A DNA stretch of 5,874 nt from NCBI GenBank assembly GCA_003532715.1, contig DOEZ01000393.1, positions 1-5,874 of the forward strand, written 5' to 3'. The translations under genes and the position numbers were made by a program. Shown piece after piece: positions 1 through 5,874 of the stretch. Position 1 is the stretch's first letter; each line of letters opens with the position of its first letter. The stretch is from Planctomycetaceae bacterium. Its GTDB lineage: Bacteria; Planctomycetota; Planctomycetia; Pirellulales; Thermoguttaceae. The notes under the pieces are model-generated. The model worked only from the letters and a program-made list of their open reading frames with translations. It was not told where the DNA came from and did not search any database.

Positions 1-1987
1 CGACATAATGGCCGAACTTGTTGTAGGCATGGTCCTTCTGGGGATTGAAACGAAGCGTGCCGTTGGGACGCAATCGCTTGTGAAATTCGTCCAACAGCCA
101 CCGGTCGGTGCCGGACATGCCGAGCCGCGCGCGAGCGACGCCCAGGATGATCAACGAATTGTTGCCGTTCCACTGGACGCCCTCGACCGTGTCGCGGAAC
201 AACCTGATCTCGTCGGACAGCGACAGAAACGTGACCAAATCGCCCGGAAACACCGGCACCGCCGGCACCGCCACATTGTAGACAACCGGCGGCGCGTCTT
301 GAACGTCGACCACGAACGGCCGATCGCGCAGTGTCGTGTTGACGGGGTAGTCGGGCAGCCGCTTCAGGTATTCGCGACACCGCCGGGCCAGATCATGATC
401 GCGGTCCAGAATCTCGGTCGCTTCGAGGAACGCCTGAAAAGTGAAACGAAACACGGCAATGTCGAACGTGCAATTGCGGTTCCGCTTGAAACCGTCGGTC
501 CAGCCCCAGTGCTCCGGCGAGATAGTCGGGCCGAGCACGACCTTGCCGCCCTTGTCCCGATCGCACGTATCCATGAAATCGAGCCCGAACAAGGCCGCCT
601 CGCGCAACGGCGGATAGACCCACTTCTCCAGGCGTTCGCGATCGGGCTGATACTTGTACGACCACCAGAGCGGCTGGACGGCGAAACTCCCCAGTCCAAG
701 CGTCATGCTCCATACGTGATGAATGAACTGCCGGCCGTTGCGGCTGCGACATCGTTCGGGATACGGCGGCTCGTATGAAAACATCGTCAGCGAATACTGC
801 GCGCCACCGCAGTCGTACATTTGGCGGGCGAGCCATTTGCCCCGAGGCAAATACTCGTTGATCAGCCGTTCGTACGGCTCCATCAGTTCGACGTGGTTCG
901 CCGCGAGGCAGCCCCAGAAGTTCTGCTGGACATTGTAGTTCGTATGGTAATCGCCGTGCCAGGCGGGCTTGTCGTCGACCAGGCCGGCGAACAGGCCGGG
1001 ACAGATGACGCCCGGCTTGCTCACGCAACGCAGGAAGTAGAGATTTCGATACCACGCGTCTTGAAGCACCTCGTTGTCGATCGAGATGCCCGAGGCCGAC
1101 CAGAACTCGCGCCAGGCGTCCTCGTGCGAGCCGATCAGTTTTTTCGGCTGTGCGGCACGCGTCTTTTCGGTTAGGGCGACAGCGTCAGCCCGCGTCTGTT
1201 GTGACTCGCGCGACGTGACGACCGCGATCGTCTTATGGCCGTCGCCTTGAGCAAGCGCCGCGGCGAAATCCATGCCCGGCCAATCGAGGTCGCCGGGAAT
1301 AGCCTGATGAATCCAGGTTGTATCACCCTCGGCTCCGGAGGTCGCCGCGGGCAAGTCGTCGGAGAGAACGGGCTTCAGCCTCGCTTCGTATCGGGTGCCG
1401 ATAAGAAGGGCGTTAAGCCCGGCCAGGGCGCGAATCGTGACGATCGGTTCCTTCGAGCGGCCGTCGAACACCTCGGCGCAAGCGCGGGTAAGATCGAGCC
1501 GCGCCGAAAGCGGCGGCACGGCCGTGGCGGAATCGGCCCCCCCTTTCATGGAACCCGAGTCCGGCAGAACGATCTCGACAACGGCGCACGCACGTGGACA
1601 CGGGTAGGGAAACGCATGGTAACTGTCGCGCCCGCGGAATCGATAACCTTCGGGGACGATCCATCCCTTGTTCGGCCACTCGCCGCTGCCGCCGAGTTCC
1701 TTCAGTCGTTTGAGCGTCGGCAGCGGCGGATCGTTTTCGGTCGGCAGTCGCGCATCCCATACGTCGTTCTTGGTGATTCGAATCAGCAGTTGATTACCCT
1801 CTTGGTACACCAGCGCGTTGATGTCGCCGTTGCCGACGATTAGCGCGCATTCGTGTATGTCGTCCAGGCGAGGGACCGAAATGGCGGCCGCCTCCAATGC
1901 CCGCGGAAAGGGAACCTTGGTCGCCTCGGCCCTCAACAAGGACGGCGTCAAAAAGAGAATAAGAAGGATTACTTTTCGACGGTTCAT
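1..1987 (-). CDS. Secreted GH95-like glycoside hydrolase (alpha-L-fucosidase superfamily), C-terminus outside the window
   Basis: One open frame of 662 codons runs from ATG at 1987 to the left edge with no stop, so the C-terminus is missing. GGGAG at 1994-1998 lies 6 nt before the ATG. Residues 1-20 form a Sec-type signal peptide (basic MNRRK, hydrophobic core, probable cleavage after LLRA). An N-terminal beta domain carries GNGDINALVY (52-61). The (alpha/alpha)6 barrel follows, with HTNYNVQQNFW (348-358) and GPTISPEH (486-493). These match the GH95 motifs that hold the catalytic machinery: N350 and N352 fit the paired Asn and E492 the general acid of the bifidobacterial 1,2-alpha-fucosidase; their spacing (140 residues) is close to that enzyme's. 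The expected third acidic residue lies beyond the edge. The likely role is release of terminal fucose or a related sugar from polysaccharide outside the cytoplasm; substrate is not readable. A divergent relative (for example a DUF5703-type protein) is the alternative. Confidence 0.85.
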   Translation of the reverse strand, partial: MNRRKVILLILFLTPSLLRAEATKVPFPRALEAAAISVPRLDDIHECALIVGNGDINALVYQEGNQLLIRITKNDVWDARLPTENDPPLPTLKRLKELGGSGEWPNKGWIVPEGYRFRGRDSYHAFPYPCPRACAVVEIVLPDSGSMKGGADSATAVPPLSARLDLTRACAEVFDGRSKEPIVTIRALAGLNALLIGTRYEARLKPVLSDDLPAATSGAEGDTTWIHQAIPGDLDWPGMDFAAALAQGDGHKTIAVVTSRESQQTRADAVALTEKTRAAQPKKLIGSHEDAWREFWSASGISIDNEVLQDAWYRNLYFLRCVSKPGVICPGLFAGLVDDKPAWHGDYHTNYNVQQNFWGCLAANHVELMEPYERLINEYLPRGKWLARQMYDCGGAQYSLTMFSYEPPYPERCRSRNGRQFIHHVWSMTLGLGSFAVQPLWWSYKYQPDRERLEKWVYPPLREAALFGLDFMDTCDRDKGGKVVLGPTISPEHWGWTDGFKRNRNCTFDIAVFRFTFQAFLEATEILDRDHDLARRCREYLKRLPDYPVNTTLRDRPFVVDVQDAPPVVYNVAVPAVPVFPGDLVTFLSLSDEIRLFRDTVEGVQWNGNNSLIILGVARARLGMSGTDRWLLDEFHKRLRPNGTLRFNPQKDHAYNKFGHYV

Positions 1988-2139
1988 GACACGCTCCCAA
2001 GTTTACTGGCCGGAAACCGCGAGATCTTCATTCGCTCTCTCACTCGGAATCAGGCGGCTGAACGGTATACTGATATTCGAAGCAACGAAGCGGCATGCGT
2101 CCCACACGAGACGATCCGCTGAAAGTCCGCGAGGAAGGA

Positions 2140-2715
2140 TCAGGGCGCAAAATCTCTTCGGTCAACCACCATTCCGTCCTGGCGATTGGCAAGTCGGGCA
2201 TGAATCACGGGGTTGATTTCATATCCAATGCGGTGAACCGATCCGTCGCAGAAAACAAAATGGCAGCAAGTGGTGTGAGCGCTTCCAAAGCAATAATACA
2301 ATAGACTGAGGTCCGAACCCGTTATCTGGTAGTCCGGCTTGATGGTGATGACCGTGTCGGCATAGCGGATCGTGTCCCAGTCATATCCTGAGTACATGCT
2401 CTGATTATCGTTGGGCGCTTGGCCGGTTTCATAAAAATCGACCTTCAGTGGCTTTTCGCCGGCCAGATACGTATTGCTCGTGCCGTCCGCGATATCCGTC
2501 AGCTTGAGTTGACTTCGCACGAAGCAGGTGCCCGTCATATCCTTTACCCACCACGACATGTTGATGTTCCACCACGCCTCGCGATCGCCGTCCGCCAAGG
2601 TCGGCGGACCCGTGAACTGAAAGGCATTGCCGCCCATCTGGTAGTAAGCTCCGCCGTTGCCGGCGTAGTCGGTTCGGGCATCCGCTCCAGCGCCGACCAG
2701 TCCTCCAGCGGGCAT
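2140..2715 (-). pseudogene. DUF1559 (H-X9-DG) protein, C-terminal fragment lacking its N-terminal half
   Basis: This 191-codon frame starts at an ATG directly preceded in frame by TGA (2716-2718). Family-like sequence begins near residue 11 (ADARTDYAGNGG, about 2685 and below). It continues through DGTSNTYLAGEK (78-89) to the family's closing block, where H147 and D157-G158 give a canonical H-X9-DG motif, followed by DGMVVD near the end. Everything expected upstream is absent: the prepilin-like N-terminal helix, the AAREAARR segment and the first half of the beta domain. In their place, in another frame, is the start of a UroD-like gene. Without the N-terminal helix the product could not be exported as DUF1559 proteins are thought to be, so I read it as a remnant. 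Translation from the internal ATG, helped by AGGTGA a few bases upstream, cannot be excluded. The function of the family is unknown; it is greatly expanded in planctomycetes. Confidence 0.85.
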
Positions 2716-2945
2716 TCAATCACCTGGCCGATGTTCTTCTGCTCCGTGGCGCTCCAAACACAGCCCCAATCATCGGGAGCCGGATTGTCGAAGAACCACC
2801 CCGCCTCTTGCCGGTCCATCTCCCATATATTGCAGACGTCGTCCGGAAAGCCCGGCATCTTGTGGTTCCAATGTTGCCAGAAAGGCTGACGAGGCGGATT
2901 CTCGAACGCAATGGCTCGACGGATAATCTCACGTGGCGTCGTCAT
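2544..2945 (-). pseudogene. Uroporphyrinogen-decarboxylase-like protein, N-terminal remnant
   Basis: The frame opens at ATG 2945 and reads to a stop at 2544-2546, but only about the first 88 residues (2682-2945) look like the family. MTTPREIIRRAIAF at the start is the typical opening of UroD/MtaA-like methyltransferase-fold proteins. The stretch with PDDVCNIWEMDRQEAGWFF (34-52), DNPAPDDWGC (53-62) and CPLEDWSALE (78-87) resembles planctomycete UroD-like paralogues as I know them. Full-length members have roughly 350-400 residues, so more than three quarters is missing, including the barrel core and active site. From about residue 89 the frame reads out-of-frame DUF1559 sequence (PTTPATAELTTRW and on), which is meaningless as protein. 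Only a weak, distant purine-rich stretch (AGAGGAAG) precedes the ATG. The paralogues are probably not haem enzymes; methyl transfer is a guess from the family. No remainder of the gene is present in the window. Confidence 0.75.
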
Positions 2946-3026
2946 TTGTTACTTGTTTCTTCCTCTCGCGTTCGAAGCATGGGGGCCATCGTTAATTTTC
3001 TTTGGTGGGGTATTGTTTGCGTGATC

Positions 3027-3042
3027 GTTTACGGCCGTAAAC
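3027..3042. promoter_or_regulatory. Perfect 16-base palindrome, possible operator
   Basis: GTTTACGGCCGTAAAC equals its own reverse complement over all 16 bases; the symmetry stops at the flanks. It lies in the 248-base gap between the lipoprotein stop and the UroD-like start, about 80 bases upstream of that start. Dyads like this often bind dimeric regulators. As RNA it could form only a 6-base stem with a GGCC loop and no following U-tract on the minus strand, so a terminator is less likely. No regulator is encoded in the window, so the binding role is inference. Confidence 0.35.
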
Positions 3043-3177
3043 AGGTAGGGGTCGGGGCAAGGAAAGCCGCGTGGCCAAGGAGGTAACGTTGTCTCGATCC
3101 GTTCCTCAAACAACATCCGAAGAATGCGTTGCGTATCCATTGTATCGTCAAAGGGTCGCATTAGAAATCGCGGACTT

Positions 3178-3190
3178 CGCGGAAACCGCG
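3178..3190 (-). terminator. Small GC hairpin just after the lipoprotein gene, weak terminator candidate
   Basis: Directly downstream of the lipoprotein stop (3194-3196) the minus-strand transcript reads CGCGG-UUU-CCGCG, a 5-base GC stem with a 3-base loop. A second CCGCG follows 4 bases later and could pair instead. There is no run of U after the stem, so it is not a classical intrinsic terminator. It is placed where one would be expected, hence the low-confidence entry. Confidence 0.2.
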
Positions 3191-3193
3191 GCC

Positions 3194-3658
3194 TCATCCA
3201 CCGGCCGCGACATCGAAATCGAAACGGATCGGACCGGATTCGTCGACCTTGATCTCCAGTTCGGGCGGAATGTAGCCCTCCGGAACGTGGCTTCTGCCGG
3301 GCGTACCGTCGGCACTGGGTTGCTGCCTCCAGCACTCAAGCGTGACCCGGTAGACTCCCGGGACAAGGCCGTCGTCCGATTTCACCGAGCCGACAACAAA
3401 CGTGCCGTCACCCATGCTGAACGTGGCATAGGCCGGTCGGGCCGGAAAGCCGGGAGCTGGCTTCGACGGCGCGAAGTAAAACGAGCCGTCCGCCGGCGGC
3501 GGTGACCCGTTGAATGTCACCTTGCCCTCCACCTTGACTCGCTTTGGCCCCGACGGACCGCAACCGCCGGCCAGCACGGCCAGCATAAGCACGGCCGCGA
3601 TGATTCCAGTTGGCCGCGCCGTGAAGTTTTCGCAAATTAGTTGGAATGAATTCGACAT
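3194..3658 (-). CDS. Small secreted lipoprotein, carboxypeptidase-regulatory-like planctomycete type
   Basis: This 154-residue protein starts at ATG 3658, immediately after a strong purine-rich site. Residues 1-16 are polar with one Arg, followed by a hydrophobic stretch (GIIAAVLMLAVLA, 18-30) and GGCG. C33 is the likely lipidated cysteine; Ala at -3 and Leu at -4 make a relaxed lipobox. The mature part is a compact beta-rich domain: VKVEGKVTFNGSPPPADGSFYF (42-62), a pattern typical of the small beta-sandwich lipoproteins planctomycetes encode beside DUF1559 genes, then GLVPGVYRVTLECW (97-110), where strand and turn resemble transthyretin-like or carboxypeptidase regulatory domains. No catalytic residues are evident, so a structural or surface-binding role is more likely than an enzyme. 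It is the last gene of a probable three-gene operon, 53 bases after the oxidoreductase stop. The fold assignment rests on the G-x-V...G-x-P...G pattern and is moderately sure; the biological role is unknown. Confidence 0.85.
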   Translation of the reverse strand: MSNSFQLICENFTARPTGIIAAVLMLAVLAGGCGPSGPKRVKVEGKVTFNGSPPPADGSFYFAPSKPAPGFPARPAYATFSMGDGTFVVGSVKSDDGLVPGVYRVTLECWRQQPSADGTPGRSHVPEGYIPPELEIKVDESGPIRFDFDVAAGG

Positions 3659-3660
3659 TT

Positions 3661-3668
3661 CCTCCCTT
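3661..3668 (-). promoter_or_regulatory. Shine-Dalgarno site of the lipoprotein gene
   Basis: The minus strand reads AAGGGAGG followed by only two bases (AA) before ATG at 3658. The GGAGG core sits unusually close to the start, so the upstream AAGG may be the part that pairs. It fixes this ATG, which is also the one that gives a proper signal sequence. Confidence 0.5.
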
Positions 3669-3711
3669 CCCCGTGAAACTCTTCTCGCATTCGACGTTCG
3701 TCGATGACTGC

Positions 3712-4995
3712 CTACGCCTTCGTCTCCAGATACGGATCAAACGGCGCCGTGTCGGCTGGAACGACTTCTTGCTTTTCCTCATTCCAAGCCATCATGCGAC
3801 CGGTCCGCCACGAGTCCAAGGCCATGCAGACAGGGGCTACGCCTGCCAGGCCCAATTCAGCCGGACAGTGCAACTCCTCGCCGTTTCGCAAATGATGGTG
3901 CAGATTCATGTGATGCAGCAGGATGTCCTCGGCGCCGGTCGATCTGTGCTCGGCCAAAACCTCGCCCTCCTTGTCCTTGGCCACCCAGCCCTTGCCCGTG
4001 AAGTACATCGTGCCCCGATGACCTCGAATCAAATGGTCGACCCCCACGCGATTGCCCATCGTGCCAAGCACGTAAACCGTCATTCCGCGCGGATACTCAC
4101 AGAGCATCTCGAAATTGTCGGGAGTCTCCCGACCGTCGGGCCAAAGCCAAATGCCTCCCATTCCCACGACGCGTCGCGGCAGGCTCAAGTCGCAGGCCTT
4201 GATGATCCGCGTGATCCGATGAACGAACAACCCCGTGCTGACGCCGCCCGAATAGTCCCAGAAGTTCTGCCACTCAAAATAGCGACGGGGGTCCCAGGGA
4301 ACATTAGGTGTTTGTCCCAACCAAGCGTTCCAGTCGAGATCAGCCGGCTTGTCAACATGCCTCTCCACCAGATCCGGACGGCGCCACGGCCCCTGTGCGC
4401 CGTAGCGTCGCACGTAATCGATTTGGGCTTGGACGACTTGCCCCAGCACGCCATCGCGAATCGCCTGGGCCGCCGACTCGTAGGTGTCGTCCGACATCCC
4501 CTGAATGCCCACCTGCACCGGCAGTCCAGTCTCCTTCTGCTTCCTGACCACGGATTGCGCCTCGGGAATGGTGCGGGTCATTGGTTTTTCGCAGTAGACC
4601 GCCTTTCCCGCCTCGAGCGCCGCGAGCGTCATGGGCCCGTGCTGATGCTCGGGCGCGGCGACCGTCACGTAGTCGACCTCCTTATTGTCGAGGATTCTTC
4701 GATAGTCGATGACGGCGCGCGATTCGGGCAAATCCAGTTTCTTCACGGCCTGCATGGCCCGCGTTTTCCAACAATCGGCGACAGCGATCGGCTCGAAGCG
4801 GCCGCTCTTGCGAAGAACATTGAAGGCGTTCACGTGGCTTTGGGCGATAACGCCGCCACCGATCAGGCCAACGCGAATCCGCTCGTTCGCGCCGACGACG
4901 GCCGCGTAGCTTTTTGCCGCGAGGCCGCCGACAAGACCGCTCGCGCCGGTCGTTCGAAGAAAACTTCGTCGTGAAAGGCGAGTCGTATTATTCAT
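3712..4995 (-). CDS. Gfo/Idh/MocA family oxidoreductase with Tat signal peptide
   Basis: This 427-residue protein is a complete NAD(P)-dependent sugar or cyclitol dehydrogenase-type enzyme. The open frame extends to 5328, but that extra part overlaps the upstream DUF1559 gene and is nonsense, whereas ATG 4995 has AGAAGG 9 nt upstream and starts a Tat signal: SRRSFL at 8-13, then a mild hydrophobic region, with probable cleavage near A31/A32. The Rossmann domain follows: RVGLIGGGVIAQ (41-52) with the nucleotide glycines, AVADC (71-75) with D74 positioned to hold the ribose and so favour NAD, AAPEHQHG (113-120), and CEKP (135-138) with catalytic K137. The C-terminal beta-sheet domain has SGGVSTGLFVHRI (249-261); H259 fits the catalytic His, but the Asp expected four residues earlier is G255. 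Length and closing region (LNCP-like LHCPAELGL, 375-383) fit planctomycete exported members. It follows DUF1559 by 25 bases. Its substrate is unknown. Confidence 0.95.
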   Translation of the reverse strand: MNNTTRLSRRSFLRTTGASGLVGGLAAKSYAAVVGANERIRVGLIGGGVIAQSHVNAFNVLRKSGRFEPIAVADCWKTRAMQAVKKLDLPESRAVIDYRRILDNKEVDYVTVAAPEHQHGPMTLAALEAGKAVYCEKPMTRTIPEAQSVVRKQKETGLPVQVGIQGMSDDTYESAAQAIRDGVLGQVVQAQIDYVRRYGAQGPWRRPDLVERHVDKPADLDWNAWLGQTPNVPWDPRRYFEWQNFWDYSGGVSTGLFVHRITRIIKACDLSLPRRVVGMGGIWLWPDGRETPDNFEMLCEYPRGMTVYVLGTMGNRVGVDHLIRGHRGTMYFTGKGWVAKDKEGEVLAEHRSTGAEDILLHHMNLHHHLRNGEELHCPAELGLAGVAPVCMALDSWRTGRMMAWNEEKQEVVPADTAPFDPYLETKA

Positions 4996-5004
4996 GAAAC
5001 TTGG

Positions 5005-5010
5005 CCTTCT
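5005..5010 (-). promoter_or_regulatory. Shine-Dalgarno site of the oxidoreductase gene
   Basis: AGAAGG on the minus strand ends 9 nt before ATG 4995, inside the 25-base gap after the DUF1559 stop. It decides the start: the frame is open for another 111 codons upstream, but those lie opposite no signal and overlap the DUF1559 gene. Confidence 0.55.
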
Positions 5011-5020
5011 GGAGGGCGAC

Positions 5021-5874
5021 TTACTCGATACTCGCCAGACTTGCCATCTCGCCACCGGCGATGGTTCCCAACTCGTTGAACAACCGATAGTCGATGAATT
5101 CCGGAAAGAAGTGAACGCTCGCGTCGCCCATGAGGAACTGCGCGCCGCCGGGATGAAGGCTCTTGAAGCCGCAGGCCCGGTAGTAGATGCCGCCCGCCAT
5201 CGTGCAGTGCTCAAACGTATTAACCGGGATTGTCGTGCTGGCCAACGGAAAATTACTGCAGTACGCGCAATTGTACACGCATTCGCCGGGCAGGGTCTCG
5301 CCCGCGGCGATCGTGTTCGACAAGCCATCGGTCACTTCGCCGAAACGCCGCCCGATGGGATATCGGCCGAACATGCCGACCGAGTTGTCATCGGGACTCT
5401 GCGAACCGAAATTCCAACCTTGGCAGCAATAGCTGTTCGCGCTCGAAGCACCGGCCTTCGGCAGCGGACAGAACACGCAACTGTCGGGATGCGTTGGCCC
5501 CATCGAGGCGGGATACCACAGGCCCAGCGCCGTCGGAGGATTCATCAGCGCGACGCGGCTGTCGCGGTTCTTGAAGATGGGTTCGGACGAGGCCGGGTCG
5601 CTCGGACAGATGAATGCGTCGATGGGTGTCGTCACGGCCTGGTAATTCGCCGTATCGCTCAGCCGCTTCGAAAAATTGATTTGGTCGTAGACGGCCTGCT
5701 GTTCCAACTGGGGCAGGATGAACGAGACCCAGGTTCCGGCAATCGTGATCGTGTAGCCCGAGGCGAAGGGCAATACGCCATGGCTCGAATGGTACGAGTG
5801 CAGCGCCACGCCGATCTGCTTGAGATGATTCGAGCAGGTCATGCGCCGCGCCGCCTCGCGCGCCGCCTGCACGG
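5021..5874 (-). CDS. DUF1559 (H-X9-DG) prepilin-like protein, N-terminus outside the window
   Basis: The frame is open to the right edge, and its first visible residues, VQAAREAARRMTCSNHLKQIGVALHSYH, are the classical DUF1559 segment that follows the pilin-like N-terminal helix; a GTG near the edge codes this internal Val and is not the start. About 30 residues with the prepilin cleavage motif should lie beyond the edge. Visible positions (numbered from that Val): HGVLPFASGY 31-40, FICPSDP 88-93, DGLSNTIAAGE 182-192, and the closing block around H240 and D250, an H-X9-D-A version of the usual H-X9-D-G. The visible part has 283 residues, close to the normal family size. It contains many cysteines, including CVFC (132-135) and CVYNCAYC (198-205), which suggests disulfides outside the cytoplasm. 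It is the first visible gene of a probable operon with the oxidoreductase and the lipoprotein. The family is predicted to be exported like type II secretion pseudopilins; its function is unknown. Confidence 0.93.
   Translation of the reverse strand, partial: VQAAREAARRMTCSNHLKQIGVALHSYHSSHGVLPFASGYTITIAGTWVSFILPQLEQQAVYDQINFSKRLSDTANYQAVTTPIDAFICPSDPASSEPIFKNRDSRVALMNPPTALGLWYPASMGPTHPDSCVFCPLPKAGASSANSYCCQGWNFGSQSPDDNSVGMFGRYPIGRRFGEVTDGLSNTIAAGETLPGECVYNCAYCSNFPLASTTIPVNTFEHCTMAGGIYYRACGFKSLHPGGAQFLMGDASVHFFPEFIDYRLFNELGTIAGGEMASLASIE

Noticed and set aside
8..778. A 256-codon plus-strand frame and several shorter frames on both strands over 1-2000.
   Set aside because: They lie over the uninterrupted 662-codon GH95-like frame on the minus strand; their translations are low-complexity, Arg/Ala/Pro-rich and resemble no family. 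They are shadows of a GC-rich gene.
1537..1543. A run of seven C (G in the coding strand) inside the GH95-like gene, a possible phase-variation tract.
   Set aside because: The frame is intact on both sides with family-like sequence, seven is short for slippage in a GC-rich genome, and it codes ordinary Gly-Gly-Ala.
2050..2100. AT-richer stretch with GTATAC and AATATC upstream of the GH95-like gene, considered as a promoter.
   Set aside because: No -35-like element lies at a suitable distance on the minus strand, and promoter consensus in planctomycetes is poorly defined.
3071..3110. AAGGAGGT on the plus strand near 3076, a near-perfect Shine-Dalgarno sequence.
   Set aside because: No believable plus-strand gene follows; the frame behind it is antisense to the lipoprotein gene.
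2949..3335. A minus-strand frame across the lipoprotein end and the intergenic gap, with an internal start at MDTQRILRMLFEER (near 3141).
   Set aside because: Its first part overlaps the lipoprotein in another frame, no Shine-Dalgarno precedes the internal ATG, and the peptide resembles nothing I know. A small gene cannot be fully excluded.
3646..4974. A 442-codon plus-strand frame opposite the oxidoreductase gene.
   Set aside because: It mirrors the well-supported Gfo/Idh/MocA gene; the translation (His/Arg-rich, no recognisable domain) is a typical antisense shadow.

Overview
The window looks like a piece of a planctomycete genome (phylum Planctomycetota), probably moderately GC-rich. The argument is gene content: two DUF1559 (prepilin-like, H-X9-DG) proteins, a Tat-exported Gfo/Idh/MocA oxidoreductase, a small lipoprotein of the kind often found next to DUF1559 genes, a planctomycete-style uroporphyrinogen-decarboxylase-like N-terminus, and a secreted GH95-like glycoside hydrolase. 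Genus cannot be read from the sequence. Every supported gene lies on the minus strand, so transcription runs from right to left.

In the order of transcription: (1) 5021-5874 is a DUF1559 protein whose N-terminal pilin-like helix lies beyond the right edge. (2) 3712-4995, 25 bases further on, is a complete Tat-signal Gfo/Idh/MocA oxidoreductase of 427 residues. (3) 3194-3658, 53 bases further on, is a 154-residue lipoprotein. These three are tightly spaced and probably one operon. (4) 2946-3193 is intergenic and holds a perfect 16-base palindrome. (5) 2140-2945 is a chimera of two broken genes: about 88 N-terminal codons of a UroD-like protein joined, out of frame, to the last ~180 codons of a second DUF1559 protein. 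(6) 1988-2139 is a short intergenic stretch in which I see no convincing promoter or terminator beyond the ribosome binding site. (7) 1-1987 is a long uninterrupted reading frame (662 codons) for a secreted GH95-like glycoside hydrolase, cut by the left edge.

As a group the intact genes are a plausible cell-envelope or secreted set for sugar handling: an exported (alpha/alpha)6 hydrolase, an exported sugar-type oxidoreductase, and DUF1559/lipoprotein surface components of unknown role. That functional link is inference from proximity only. I found no mobile element, RNA gene or CRISPR array, and no clear evidence for a new multi-gene system. The most notable points are the UroD::DUF1559 junction, a glycine at the position of the usual catalytic Asp in the oxidoreductase, and the intergenic palindrome.
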